Numbered from the stretch's first letter, positions 21,070 to 32,173 are shown. The stretch: DNA of 64,000 nt from Branchipolynoe longqiensis (GCA_030323885.1 CM059193.1:72887543-72951542); one strand, 5' to 3'. Program-made: numbers and translations. Notes: generated by a model not told the origin, from the letters alone.

Positions 21070-22010
21070 CCAAGGGCTAATGGGTGCTATTACTGCTAAG
21101 GCTTGGAACGCCCAATCAGTAAAAGAAAGGCAGATCCCTGATCTAAAGACATACAAAAAATATCAATGTAAAAAAGGGAGGACGCTGATGACACCCTAGG
21201 GCCAGAACCCCAGATGGGCATGTGATAGGTCATGGCCCACCAACGGGGCTGCCCCAAGGGAAAAACCTGGACCCTCCTCAGTAGATAACAAACAACCACA
21301 ACCCATCAAAAATAGAGACTCCCGATCTGAAAACATACAACAATATATATGTAAAAATAAAAGAAAGGGAGACCCTGAAAACACCCTGGGGCAAAACCCC
21401 AGAAGGGCATTTGATAGGTCACGGCCCACAAACTGGGCTGCCCCAAGGGGGTAATCTGGACCACCCTCAGTAGATAATGAACAGCTACAAACTATGTACA
21501 AGACTATAAATGTAGAGTAGGCTATTTCATAAGTAGTAGTAAAACAAAAACAAAAAAACTAATATACTATTCGCACCCACTACAAGGGTGATCAGAAAAT
21601 AAAACCAATAACAGTTACACTTAGAACTAAAACCATTAGCTATTTAATGGTCCTTCCCTATTTCGGATTGACCTTGGATGCCAAACCCAACACAAAACAA
21701 GCTCAAACATCTACAAGCCAAGAACACACTTAACTGCCATGCCCAGCAGCTACCTAGCAGTCCTTCCCTATTTCGGATCGACCTTGGATAGCCAACCCCA
21801 ACACAAAACAAGCTCAAACATCTACAGATACTAAATAATCACCATGTACCTGCTACTGTGTGAGAAACAAAAACATCTTATCACCTCCTACTGTGTGATA
21901 AGGTTAAACCACTACTGCAACTGGCCAGCATTGAAAACAAGCCCGAGCACTCGAGCTTACATGCTATGGACAGTATAAACACAGCATAAAATTAAAAAAT
22001 AATAATAATG
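21070..22010 (+). repeat. LINE 3' end: ORF2 tail scrap plus duplicated 3' UTR
   Basis: It opens with AITAKAWNAQSVKERQIPDL, a LINE ORF2 C-terminal type sequence. Two ~120-bp copies follow, around gggctgccccaaggg (about 21175-21300 and 21366-21490), then two copies of gtccttccctatttcggat (about 21652 and 21768). The tail shares cattgaaaacaagcccgag-like sequence with 18260-18300. Confidence 0.65.
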
Positions 22011-22400
22011 GGAAACCATCGGTGACAATTATATTTTTGTCCTGCCACTTAGCAAAGACCCTATAATACTAAGACGGCTCACTCAGCCTGTACTGTGTAA
22101 TCAAAATAATCAAACCCACCACTTGGTGCACTGTCTGTTCTCTTGGTTAAACAGTTGCTATATTATATGTATAAATGTATATATGAATGTGAAAGATGTG
22201 TGATGATGGCGATGATGATGATCATGCTGATGATGATGTGTATTTGTTCATAGCAATTTCATATTGATGTGTATTCATACTTACCTATCTCATGTATAAT
22301 ATAATTGTATGTGTTTACATGTGAAACACCAACCAGCAGCCGGGCTGATCAAACCCACCACAAGGTGGCACTGCAAAATTTACATTACCATGGGAGAGAT
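22011..22400. other. Intron 1, low-complexity (GAT)n patch
   Basis: Contains gatgatggcgatgatgatga near 22203-22240 and AT-rich filler. No gene seen. Confidence 0.45.
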
Positions 22401-22480
22401 AGGGAGTGAGTCGTCTTAGTTGATTGATTGATTGGTGGTTGCTTTACGCCGTGTTGGCAGCATAGGCCATATTCACGGCG
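22400..22480. repeat. Interspersed repeat end with (GATT)n
   Basis: ttgattgattgattgg followed by ggcagcataggccatattca. Similar ggccatattcac segments occur at about 25880 and, reversed, at 43517-43560. The family is not identified. Confidence 0.45.
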
Positions 22481-22815
22481 AGAAATGTTTGTTTTTTGTT
22501 CAAACCACCGCTTTTACATACATATAGAAAAAGCAGACAATCAATTATGTGCCAATAGACACTCATTAAATTAGAAAGCTCACAATCATATATTTGTGGT
22601 CAAGGGAAACAAGTTCCTATAGAAAAAGAAAAGTTTTATTAATAATTGATAGAATTTATTTAGTAAACTATATGAGGTGGTACAATCCAGCTGCCCTCAA
22701 AAAGGCTAAAATGTTTTCTTGTTTTACTTTATGGGTATTCTTATACTGTCTGCAGTGTAGAATTGTTGGCGCAGGGCAAAAAAATCAACGCAACTTAGTC
22801 AAATGTGTTTGAGTG

Positions 22816-23473
22816 TCAGCGGGGACTGACACCCACTACATTCAGGGGGAGGTTCCCCCATGAGCAGAAAAGCATGTGTAAGCCACGAGTGGCCAATACG
22901 GCAGCGGCTAAGGACCACTTGGTCCACCCGACCTCCTGCATGAGTCTGTGGTGGTTTCCCACAGATGGTTCAATTTCTTTAAGTTTATTAATGTTTTCAT
23001 CCCACTCATGTTGCCATTTGGATTTTATGTGGGTGGCTATTAGTGGTTTCAGATCAGAGTGAGGGATCAGACATGGTTCAAGATCCCAGTTCAGGGCCTT
23101 CTTCGCAGCCCAATCAGCTCGTTTGTTTCCTTGTATGCCAGCATGGCCAGGCACCCAGCACAGGTGGATGTCATACCCATCCGTTGCCAGTTGGTTAATT
23201 TTATAAATGACCGTTGCTAGAAGGGTGATTCGTTTTCAGTCCAGCAACAGCCAGGAGGCAAGAGAACGAATCACTGTATATAACCTAGTTAGTGTGGTTG
23301 GATACCTCGATACACTCCAATGCGAGAAGGAGTGCTCGGGCTTCCGCAGTGAAAATCGAGCTCTGATCGGGCAAGCGTACGCCAAATTTTTCCCGTCGGC
23401 AGACTGCCGCAGCAGCTACCTGGCTTTGGTCTTTTGAAGTCTTAGTAGTATAGGGTCTTTGCACTTCGATCAA
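22816..23473 (-). pseudogene. LINE RNase H domain remnant
   Basis: On the minus strand three segments in shifted frames line up as one RNase H fold: FTAEARALLLALE (catalytic Glu) from the 23473-23285 ORF, then YSDSFSCLLAVAG (catalytic Asp) at about 23280-23240, then LCWVPGHAGIQGNKRADWAA (final Asp) leading into the 112-codon ORF ending at 22816. RNase H at the C-terminal end of ORF2 is a feature of I/R1/Tad-type LINEs, different from the CR1-like fragments here. At least one frameshift near 23225 kills it. Confidence 0.85.
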
Positions 23474-23582
23474 TAGGATACAGCTATAATAGGCCTTGGA
23501 CCTGTTAGCCGCTCTTAATTAATAGAAATGGAGACAGTTCTTCAGATGTGGTGGATCGTAGCAACTGTCACTGGCTACTGCA
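23462..23582 (-). repeat. LINE 3' end fragment, same family as 51800-52035
   Basis: ataggatacagctataatag, gacctgttagccgctctt and gaaatggagacagttcttc are shared nearly base for base with 51825-51920. It abuts the RNase H remnant but is a separate insertion. Confidence 0.75.
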
Positions 23583-23719
23583 CTTAGGTTATGGGGAACA
23601 CAATTATGTTTCTGTTGTTTTTCCATCACGGTAATGGCACGTTACCGGAAACGATTGTTACCGTGAAATCCTATAGGTTTCTATAGTTACCTCCAACAGC
23701 TACTTTCTTGGTAAAACCA

Positions 23720-24050
23720 GCCGCGGTGGCCGAATCGGTAGAGCAGAGGCCTTGCATGCGGAAGATCAGTAGTTCGCGAGTTCGGTTCCCAGTCGAGTTA
23801 AACCAATGACGTAAAAATTGATACTTGTCGCTTCATAGCCTGGTGCTCGGCATTATTAGGATAGGGCAAGGACTGGTTAGCTCGGTGTCAGGATAATGTG
23901 ACTGAGTGGGATATCGGGGTCATGGTGCCGGCAGCCTGATTTCTCAGTGGGGCAGCACTATAAAATCGCCATCAGTGCGTACTGTCACAAGTCGGTACCC
24001 GTCCTGATATGACCTTAGATGTTGCTAGGATGTAAAACAGCAACAAACAA
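23720..24050 (+). repeat. SINE-A, full length
   Basis: The head gtggccgaatcggtagagca and a B-box region ttcggttcccagtcgag are followed by the complete body and a 3' block ending ggatgtaaaacagcaac. It lies 110 bp before exon 2. Confidence 0.88.
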
Positions 24051-24162
24051 ACTTTCTTGGTCTTGTAGAATTGATATGGGTACTTATCTATCTCTAAGAC
24101 TTGTACAGAGATCTGGACAATTAACCATATTTTGATCTGTTTTTGTTGTTCTTACATTCCAG

Positions 24163-24323
24163 GTGGACCAGGCTCGCGAAAGGGCCGGATCGTGGACGAC
24201 CTGGTCAATTGCTATGGTTTTCAATTCCTGTGTGGCGAGGATATTATTCTTCAAGAACTCCCGAAAAAGGTGGCCAACATAGCCAAGCTGACCAACATCA
24301 AAGAGATCAGGAAATTTATAGAG
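24163..24323 (+). CDS. Adenylate-kinase-like protein, exon 2 (P-loop)
   Basis: The acceptor ends attccag and the donor is gttagt. Two bases complete the split Gly53, followed by 53 codons (residues 54-106). Joined to exon 1, residues 48-60 read CIFIFGGPGSRKG, the Walker A position of adenylate/UMP-CMP kinases (usual form GGPGSGKG). Here the residue before Lys is Arg instead of Gly, while the Lys is kept. Next comes VDDLVNCYGFQFLCGEDII, matching the family's helix 1 and the segment usually HLSTGDLLR; the substrate-binding TGD-LLR is replaced by CGEDIILQ. The fold is recognisable but nucleotide and NMP binding may be changed or lost. Intron 2 is 23.1 kb. Confidence 0.88.
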
Positions 24324-24357
24324 GTTAGTCATGAGGAATTATAATCATTTTCTTGCC

Positions 24358-24670
24358 AGACGGGATGACCGAATGAGTTGAGCGTCCATCTCCCGTTTTG
24401 GTAGATCGTGGGATTCGAACCCTGGTTCAGTCAAGCCAATGACTTAAATTGATACTTGTCGCTTCCTAGCCTATCCATCAGCATTAGTAGGATAGGGCAA
24501 GGTGTTTAATTCAGTTTCAGGATAATGTGACTGAGTGGGATATCAGGTTATGGCGCTGACGGCCTGGTCTCCCAGTGGGGCAGCACTATAAAGTCACCAT
24601 GAGTGCACACTTGTCACAAGTCGGCACTCGTCCTGATATGACCTTAGATGTTTCCAGGACGTAAAGAGAG
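24358..24670 (+). repeat. SINE-A, near full length
   Basis: Starts gacgggatgaccgaatgag 35 bp after exon 2 and carries gggattcgaaccctgg and the full body. The usual CAA tail is replaced by a short (GA)n/(GACA)n tract to about 24715. SINE-A copies flank exon 2 on both sides in the same orientation. Confidence 0.88.
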
Positions 24671-24715
24671 AGGAGACAGACAGAGACAAACACAGAGACA
24701 GAGATAGAGACATAA

Positions 24716-25055
24716 TCATGCAATGAGCGGCTCTGTGAAAGTTCACTCTCCAGGTGGCAGCACTTTCAACTGGGTCCAAATCATTCTCTATCAAAACTAG
24801 TGTTTGGTCTTTATGATGATTTTGCATGCAGTGTCTTAATGTTTGGCACAGGGGGTATGGGAAGTAATATTGCATATTATACATACATGGACTGGAGTTG
24901 GGACATGGTTCTCATAATTCAGGTAGAATGGGCTAGGGGTAGTATTACAATAATACCTACACACACTCCTTGCCTGCCATGGCTAGGGGTGGCGGAGTAG
25001 GAGCCGTATGTATAGTGTGAGAGGAGGGGGGTGCAACACATATTCTATGTGTATT
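24716..25055. other. Intron 2, no feature seen
   Basis: Mixed sequence without recognised repeat or coding match. Confidence 0.4.
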
Positions 25056-25370
25056 GTGGTGTTCTCTGTGGCAGAGTGGTTAGAGTGTCTGACTTTTTTC
25101 TAGGTCGGACTCCTAATCTGAAGGTCGGTGGTTCGATTCCCGTGCCCCCATCTCTACCAATTTGGATTTCCACCGCTGTGTATAACTTACAGCGTCATCA
25201 AAGGCCAGTTGCTCTCATACCATGTCTATGTGGTGTGGGAGGTTAAAAATCCCTTGGGTCGGTAAAAGTGTAGGCTCGGGCTTTCTATCGACAAACTGTC
25301 TAATGGTGAAAACAAGCCTAGTCAGGCTTATCCATGATAGGCAGTATGAATCTTCAACAACAACAAAAAT
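25056..25370 (+). repeat. SINE-D (tRNA-headed, CAA tail)
   Basis: The head ctgtggcagagtggttagag and B-box-like ggtggttcgattccc are followed by a ~200-bp body (ggttaaaaatcccttggg) and a short caacaacaac tail. The head matches 13400-13520. Confidence 0.72.
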
Positions 25371-25463
25371 ATTTCTATTGTATATTAATACCGAAATCTT
25401 TTATTTAGATTATCATGAGTGTTTAATTCTGGTGATATATCATTTGTACACACACTGTACACA

Positions 25464-26300
25464 GTGAAACCCCATTATAGCACAATCGTTTCGAAAGCAG
25501 TGTGGTCGTAGTAAATCGGGGGTCGGTTTACTGAATCATCTTTGAAATAAAGAATTCCAGTGTCGCATGAAATCGCAAACCCCCATTTGTATTTCATAGT
25601 AAATCGCAAACCCCCATACCATATATGGGCATGGGGGGGTTTGCAATTTCCTAGGAAATCACATATCCCCCCTGGACATCGTAAACCCCCCATGTTTGGC
25701 AGTCTTAAAGCAAGCACATGTGCTTTGTGCAGGTTTGTTTTTCTTTTAAAATTCCCACAATGCAATGTGATGCTGGAATTACAAACTGGTCTATTGTAAA
25801 AATTATATTTATGTAAGCATGATTAAACCACAAGATGGATTATTTGATTATTTTTAATTTCATGCCTGTCCCAGCGAGGGCCATATTCACTGCGATCACT
25901 CACAAGAAGGATAGGGGAACAGGTCAATTTTTGTCAAAGATACTAGACTATCATTAAGAAAAGCCAGTACAACTATCTGTATCATTATCCTACATGACGC
26001 TGACGTGAATAAAGGCCAGGGGACCAGACTACCATTTTCAGCGCATGTGCGGTCGGAATTACGAACTGGACTATGGCAAAAATGTTTTCATTAGGATTAA
26101 TCCATCTTGATCCTCCTTGAATCCATTTTATCCCCCCAGGTGTGGTAGAAGTTCAAAATCAAACATATAGCTGCCATGCTTAGGGTGATAGATGCTATAA
26201 AGCATGGGGGTTTGCGATTTCCAGGAGAGGTTTGTGATTTCCTAGATTTCCTAGAATGTTTAGATAAATATATCAAATTGATCGTTATGAGCTACTAATT
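25464..26300. other. Intron 2 with small inverted and direct repeats
   Basis: acagtgaaaccccattatag at 25467 resembles a pogo-type end without a clear partner. aaatcgcaaacccccat recurs at 25566, 25601 and, inverted, near 25627 and 26205. ggaattac(a/g)aactgg-type segments at 25773 and 26055 are direct repeats. No gene seen. Confidence 0.5.
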
Positions 26301-27052
26301 ATTAGTCCGGAGTCATTGAAGAAATTGGACCTGAAAGAACCCAAAATACTTTCGACAAGCTTCCCAAAAGTCCTCTCGCTATGACCAGTATTGACATCTC
26401 TCAATGACCACGTGATGTGGAATGACCTAAATAAAATATAGCCTGAGTGCCTTTTTTTTTCTACTGATGGTGCCATTGCGCCATCATTTGTTTCTTGGCA
26501 TGTGATGTGATGTGGGCTGACCTAATGATTATCAAATGTATTGTTCCCGGATAATAATATACATAATTATTACATCACTCTTATTCAGATCTGTAACAAT
26601 TATTTAATACAAAATTCCATGCAACTTGATGTGCGCTGACCTAATGATTATCAAATGTATTGTTCCCGGATAATAATATACATAATTATTACATCACTCT
26701 TATTCAGATCTGTAACAATTATTTAATACAAAATTCCATGCAACTTTATATCAACCCAGGCTATGGTGCCAGCAATACTACCACTGGACATCCTGGAACC
26801 TGACTAGGTAATTGGAATGAGGGTCAAGGTTACTGAGGCCACAAGATTGACCTAATTGATTAATGGCTTCTTTGTGTGATGGGTTTCTCAAAGTAGGATG
26901 AGGTAGTAAATTCACGGATTATTCTATATATGCTGTCCCAAATCACATGTTATTGCACCAATATCTAAGATGGATATATATAATCAAATTAAGATACATG
27001 TTTTGGTTTTGAAAAATAAATATTTCATCGGACCATGCAACTTTAACTTAAG
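26240..27052. mobile_element. Larger TTAA-family relative (T2)
   Basis: The right end atttcatcggaccatgcaac, before tttaa, is the family end. Internal parts (gacaagcttcccaaaagtcc, attgacctaattgatt) match 34797-35633 rather than the short ~350-bp copies. This copy also holds a 119-bp tandem duplication (26509-26746). Confidence 0.6.
26509..26746 (+). repeat. 119-bp perfect-looking tandem duplication
   Basis: The second copy starts at 26628. I see one difference (gggctga against gcgctga) over the unit, so the duplication is recent. Confidence 0.92.
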
Positions 27053-27107
27053 TCTTGAGGGCTGATTCTCCATGCCTCACGTCTTTACTTCATGTTTTCC
27101 CATTGCT

Positions 27108-27428
27108 GTATGTTTGTTTTGGGTTTTGTCCTGGCAACATCTCCAGTAATCTCAGGATCGTTACCGACTTTTGACAGTGTGCACTCATAATGACTTTATA
27201 ATGCTGCCTCACTATGAGACCGTGACACTGGCGCCATGACCCAATATCCCACTCAGTCACATTATCTGAGCTAATCAGTCCTTGCCCGATCCTAGCAATG
27301 CTGAGTACCAGGCTATGTAGCAACAAGTATCAATTATAGTAAGTCATTCGTTTGACTCGACCGGGATTCAAAGCCCCGACTTATTGCATGGGAAGCCAGC
27401 GTTCTTACCGATTCGGCCACCACATTCG
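27108..27428 (-). repeat. SINE-A, near full length
   Basis: Minus orientation. The tail end is at 27108 and the tRNA-like head at 27390-27425 (taccgattcggccaccac on the plus strand). Mutated B-box. Confidence 0.82.
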
Positions 27429-27704
27429 GTCTGTCCCACTGCTAGACAGAGTTCCCGATGACTCGGGAGCTCGGTTCAAATAGTGCGAAAGCCAGATATT
27501 TGAGGCACTGTGATAAAGAGTTGATTATCAGTGATGCAGAAATGTGTTAAAAATATATACCGCCAACACTGAAAGTAGTTTAGCTACTTGATTTGTTGCG
27601 CAATGTATTCTAATCCTTAGGTCCATATCTTCCCGTCATCTTCACTAACACGCCTATGTTTGTGTATCTATGCGCGCATATATATGCATGTATATATATA
27701 TCGG

Positions 27705-28030
27705 AGCGGCACGTAGCTCAGACGGTAGAGTGTCCAGCTGTGTAGGTGTGGGTCTTCCGATCGATCCTGTTCAGTGGACACATTTGCAGTTTGCGCTATT
27801 TTCCATCCCAACCAGTGGTCCACAACTGGTTCATCAAAGGATGTGCTGTCCTGCCTGTGGGAAAGTGCACATAAAAGACCCCTTGCTGCTTATCGGAAAG
27901 AGTAGCCTATGTGGTGGCAGCAGGTTTCCTCTAAAGAAATGTGTCAGTATGACCAAATGTTTGACATCCAATAGCCAATGATAAAAGTCCTTGTGCTCTT
28001 GTGGCGTCGTTAAATAAAACAAACTTTCTT
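27705..28030 (+). repeat. SINE-B (tRNA-headed, conserved body), full length
   Basis: The head ggcacgtagctcagacggta and a B-box-like ccgatcgatcc, then the long body with tttgcagtttgcgctatttt, ggttcatcaaaggatgtgct, cataaaagaccccttgctgc and gtggtggcagcaggtttcct, ending cgtcgttaaataaaacaaac. Relatives at 42720-42930, 53585-53930 and 59405-59655. Widespread in molluscs to my knowledge. Confidence 0.9.
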
Positions 28031-28039
28031 TTTTTGTGT

Positions 28040-28093
28040 GTGTATATATATCCATATGTTGATGTATATATATATTTATATATATATATATTT
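28040..28093 (+). repeat. (TA)n-rich tract at DIRS left end
   Basis: Alternating T/A runs immediately before the DIRS copy. The same arrangement precedes the second DIRS copy at about 60170-60222. Confidence 0.85.
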
Positions 28094-28095
28094 TA

Positions 28096-29946
28096 CCTCG
28101 GCACTACGCCTCTGGCTACTCGAGCGCCGAGGGAGAAGGAAGCACATCTGGGTCCAGCAATTAGCATGATCAGCTCACAGCAGGAGGACGTATTGTGAGC
28201 AGCGCCGGCAGTTTTTCTACATTTATTACAAAACCAAACAGGTTAGTATCTTTCAAACTCGATATGTTGGTTTAGTTCATGTTAGCATTCAAATACAAAG
28301 GTTCTTGGAACTTTTCAATTAGATATTACTGTTTTACAGCTTAGTTTCGATCGTAATTTGCATGATCGAAAGAACAATGTTTCCATTGTTCGGTTATTAA
28401 TTAAGCCGCCCATTGCCCAACGGAGAGATGTTTGGCAGGAGCCAGTTACATCTTAGGGGATTCATTCCCTGGGTCTCAATAAGATTCCCCATTTGTGATT
28501 TTCGTTAAGGCGTACCTATAGTATTTTCTTCAACTTGTTGTCGAAAAAAGCCACAGGTGGGAGAAGTTTATAGGTACTTAGAGTGTGGGAGGGCACCGCT
28601 ACGCTGGTTCCTACCCCTCGTTAGGATCGGTTGGTTACTCATACCGTAATCCTGCGACTGTCTGTTAGCCATACGAGTGCGTAAAAAATTGATTTAATGC
28701 CATAAAATACACACCTAGAATAATTATACTCTAATTATCAGTGCGCTATTTCGCCTAAGACAATGCCTAATCATTGTTCTTTTTACTCACAGTCTCGGAG
28801 CCATGGCTACAAAGCGGAGTAAGGCAGAGGCAACTCACACACTCAGTGCAGATGAAGATGCCACACCGCCTGCGCAGGCACAAAGGTCGCCCTCGCCAGA
28901 ACAAAGGGATTCTGAGGAGGCATGGGGGTATGATGCTGGCCCCCGGCCCTGCGGGTAGGGAGGAGGAAACACAAATCCTCCTCTTCGGACTCGTCATCAG
29001 ACTCATCGACGACGAGTTCAGACTCCGACACCAAGCACTCCGGCAAATAATGCTAAATCGTGTGGGAAAGAAACGAAAAAGTGTGAAGTGCTTAGACACA
29101 AGAAAATACATGTAGCATTGCTTACAAGGAAGACCATTCAAACCAGTGGAAATCATAATCAAGATGGTGGAGAAATTCACAGGAATTAAAGGAATTCCGG
29201 AATCTGCCATAAAAGAGATGGATCCTGAGGTTAAACTCAGTGAAGAGAGGAAAAAGTTTGAGATGGCTCTCTACATGGTACACAAAGGGGTACTCTTGGC
29301 TCTTTCAGCCATTGCGCCCGTCGCCAACAGGATGATGGCACAGAACAAGTTCTCGTCACTTTGTGACGATATGAATGGAGGAATTGCGACCAGCAACTTC
29401 CTCTCCTACAGACGGTTTGAAAAGCTCTTTAAAGCGGTTTGCACAGACGCTGGAAAAGAGGTGGCGCAGTACAAAAATATTACGGACAATGATGGAAAGG
29501 AATACACACTATTCCTAGCACCAAAGCCTATTAAGGGCAAGCTGGTGGATAAGAGCAAGATGTTCAGCGGACATCTACAATACTTGTTCAACCAAGTGGA
29601 GACCAGCTTCAAGTGCGGAAAACACATGGAAACTGACAAAAAGAAATTGGCTGACGGCAACTCCAACCGCTTCAAGGTGAGGCAGGATTTTCGCAACCGA
29701 AGAACCAGCCAATGAGGAGGCCGGTTCAGAACCAACTTCAGCTGGTACTAGCCTCGGATAGTCGTGGGTCAGGGCCCACCCTACCCTACCACGACTATCA
29801 TCTTTCGCTAGAACCTAATCGAAAACACAATAAGTATCCATATAGAGTTAAATCATTTTTTATCCTAAAAAGTACATAAAAGGTTGCTGGACCCGGATGT
29901 GCTTCCTTCTCCCTGACCCATGACTATCCGAGGCTAGTACCTCGGG
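28096..29946 (+). mobile_element. DIRS-type retrotransposon, internally deleted copy
   Basis: The left terminal repeat (acctcggcactacgcctctg … gcacatctgggtccagcaat) is inverted at the right end (29883-29946), as in DIRS-like split inverted repeats. Next to the right repeat a 30-bp segment (29743-29774, gtactagcctcggatagtcg) is inverted relative to 29911-29941, as expected of the internal complementary region used for circular replication. Between lie a ~640-bp leader and a gag-like ORF. RT, RNase H and recombinase are absent, so it is non-autonomous. Matches 60235-62560. Confidence 0.85.
28803..29715 (+). pseudogene. DIRS gag-like ORF, broken copy
   Basis: Starts MATKRSKAEATHTLSADEDA and is disrupted after about 50 codons by a deletion of roughly 300 bp relative to the copy at 61234. 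The C-terminal part (29146-29715, 189 codons) is open: KMVEKFTGIKGIPESAIKEM, then ALSAIAPVANRMMAQNKF and LFLAPKPIKG. The acidic, Ser-rich N-terminal part and Lys-rich C terminus fit a nucleic-acid-binding Gag of DIRS elements. Family assignment rests on linkage to RT/recombinase in the other copy. Confidence 0.75.
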
Positions 29947-30345
29947 AAAACACCAGTTATCCATCATCTGTATCCGGGTAAGATTCGTATAACTATACTA
30001 TTATATATATGTCATATATGATTAATTATAGTTATATATGGGCGGTGCAGGGGGGTCCCCCTCCCCTCTTGGGTTATTTTTTTGATGACTTGATGTTTGA
30101 TGATTTGATTAAAATATTGTTTATTGGCCAATCAGGTGTCTATGTATTCCAGGCCTATTTGCTGCGGGCCAGCTGGATGGGCCTTGTGGCACCACCATGG
30201 AGCCCACTTCGCTGTTCCTACCTGTACTCAGTGCTCATTAGCACCTGTATTTTACATTTATAATTGATCGGAAGGGCTATATTGCTTGACCAAATGAGAA
30301 TCTCATGAATAAATAGGTTTTCCCATCCACTAATTGCATAGCCGG
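29947..30345. other. Intron 2, no feature seen
   Basis: Sequence between DIRS copy 1 and the TA microsatellite; ORFs short and unremarkable. Confidence 0.4.
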
Positions 30346-30348
30346 ATT

Positions 30349-30397
<49 letters not shown>
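30346..30397 (+). repeat. (TA)n microsatellite
   Basis: Near-pure TA with two interruptions, directly abutting the TIR element at 30398. Confidence 0.92.
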
Positions 30398-30399
<2 letters not shown>

Positions 30400-30874
30400 G
30401 AGTCAGCCTCACGAAAACGGGCCAATCGGTGGTCAAGTGAAGATGTCGGCGTCGCAATTCTTAAAAGTGTAGTGCATTTCTTTATTTCATATTAACTTAT
30501 CCTAGAAACAAATAAGGTTGTTGTGTTTTCTCAACCTTTACATTCAGTATAAATTTAAGGACTTTCCAACATGTCTGTCAATGCTAAACTATAATTATAC
30601 CGATCGACGCCGTCATCCAATGATTGACGCCGACAACTTTAACAGATGATGGCATCGCAATTCTTAAAGTCTTGTGCATTTCTTTGTTTTATATTAAATT
30701 ATCTTAGAAACAAATAAGGTTGTTGTATTTTCTCAACCTTTACATTCGGGATAGATTTAAAGACTTTCGAACACCTCTGTCAATGGTAAATTATAATTAT
30801 ACCGATCGACGCCGACATCCATGCTCAACGCCGACAACTTCCACCAATTGGCCTCTTTTCATGATCCTGACCCA
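30398..30874. mobile_element. TIR element in TA microsatellite, with internal duplication
   Basis: The left end gagtcagcctcacgaaaacg pairs imperfectly with the right end catgatcctgacc. (TA)n lies on both sides. The ~205-bp interior (cggcgtcgcaattcttaaaa … cgccgacaacttt) is present twice in tandem. A single-unit copy is at 31519-31795. Confidence 0.8.
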
Positions 30875-30992
30875 TATATATATATATATATATATACATA
30901 CACACTCACTCACTCACTCACTCACTCACTCACTCACTCACTCACTCACTCACTCACTCACTCACTCACTCACACACTCACTCACACACACA
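30873..30992 (+). repeat. (TA)n followed by (CTCA)n microsatellite
   Basis: About 24 bp of TA, then some 80 bp of ctca units and a short CA run. ORFs rich in Thr-His-Ser-Leu here are artefacts. Confidence 0.95.
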
Positions 30993-30999
30993 CAGACAC

Positions 31000-31470
31000 A
31001 TATTTCAGCCTTTACATGGATATCTCCTAACACTACTGTGTGGTTATAATAGCCTTGTTGTATGCTATATCGGGTTCCATGTGTGTTGGATCAAACCTGT
31101 TCCCCTTTTAGATATTACAATATGATTGGGTTTCCATTTTGCTACTTCCGTTTTACCGTAAATTGAAGAGTGAAATTTGCTTGCAATGAACAAAGCTGTT
31201 GACCTGTTTTTGTATGGTTTTAAAAATAAGAAGAAAAAAAAGAAGCAACCAAGCATCGTGGTCGCGTTACCCTCCCTCCTTCACCCCCGGCCCCCCTCCT
31301 TCTTCTCCAATCCCCCTACCCCCCCCCCCCCACCGACCTCTGGCTTGTCACTGACGCCAATACGACACTAGTTGTATTGCATTACCACCAAAGCTCCTTC
31401 CACATCTTATCTATCTTATAGATCCGCCTCCCAAATCAAAGCTGATGTACGGATTGTTTTTGCTTTATTT
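31000..31470. other. Intron 2, unassigned; pyrimidine-rich patch
   Basis: Includes an A/G-rich run (31228-31245) followed by a C-rich patch (31270-31335). No gene seen. Confidence 0.45.
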
Positions 31471-31476
31471 ATTTAT

Positions 31477-31486
31477 CTATTTATAT

Positions 31487-31518
<32 letters not shown>
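31477..31518 (+). repeat. (TA)n microsatellite
   Basis: TA tract directly left of the TIR element at 31519. Confidence 0.9.
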
Positions 31519-31520
<2 letters not shown>

Positions 31521-31790
31521 GAGTCAGCCTCACGAAAACGGGCCAATCGGTGGTCAATTGAAGATGTCGGCGTCGCAATTCTTAAAAGTGTAGTGCATTT
31601 CTTTGTTTCATATTAAATTATCCTAGAAACAAATAAGGTTGTTGTATTTTCTCGACTTTTACATTCAGGATAAATTTAAGGACTTTCCAACACCTCTGTC
31701 AATGCTAAATTATAATTATACCGATCAATGCCGACATCCATGCTCGACACCGACAACTTTCCCCAATTGGCCTCTTTTCGTGATCCTGAC

Positions 31791-31795
<5 letters not shown>
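31519..31795. mobile_element. TIR element in TA microsatellite, single unit
   Basis: Ends gagtcagcctcacgaaaacg / cttttcgtgatcctgaccc. (TA)n on both sides. Same family as 30398-30874 but with one interior unit. Confidence 0.82.

Positions 31796-31863
<68 letters not shown>
31793..31863 (+). repeat. (TA)n microsatellite, ~70 bp
   Basis: Pure TA. ORFs of alternating Tyr/Ile on both strands arise from it. Confidence 0.97.
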
Positions 31864-31865
<2 letters not shown>

Positions 31866-32173
31866 GTAGTGATCAGCCATATCTTTAGTAATCCATCCAG
31901 ATATGATGTTTCCATCCCGACCATCCCCACTAAGGCCCAAGGTAATGGAAGCTCAGTGTATACTAGACGCGATTCACGACAGTTGCAATATTCGCGACAA
32001 TTCTGTGTGTAGTGCTGATACGTGTAATCCTTGATACGTGTAATGCTTGATGCCTGTAATCCTTGATACATTAAATGCTGAAAACTTTAGATGGCCCCCC
32101 TAAATGGATAGTGTCCATCAATGAATGACCAGGCGGGATGCTCGAGTGGGTAGGGCGGTCGGCCGAGTTACGA

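Noticed and set aside
25464..25530. Tiny pogo-type TIR element (cagtgaaaccccattatag … ggtttactg)
   Set aside because: Ends match only weakly and flanks show no clean TA duplication; kept only as a note in the region entry.
27705..27780. A tRNA gene at the SINE-B head
   Set aside because: Promoter boxes are present but no full cloverleaf; the same head with the same body recurs at three other sites.
30720..32071. ORFs of Thr-His-Ser-Leu or Tyr-Ile repeats
   Set aside because: Translations of (CTCA)n and (TA)n microsatellites.
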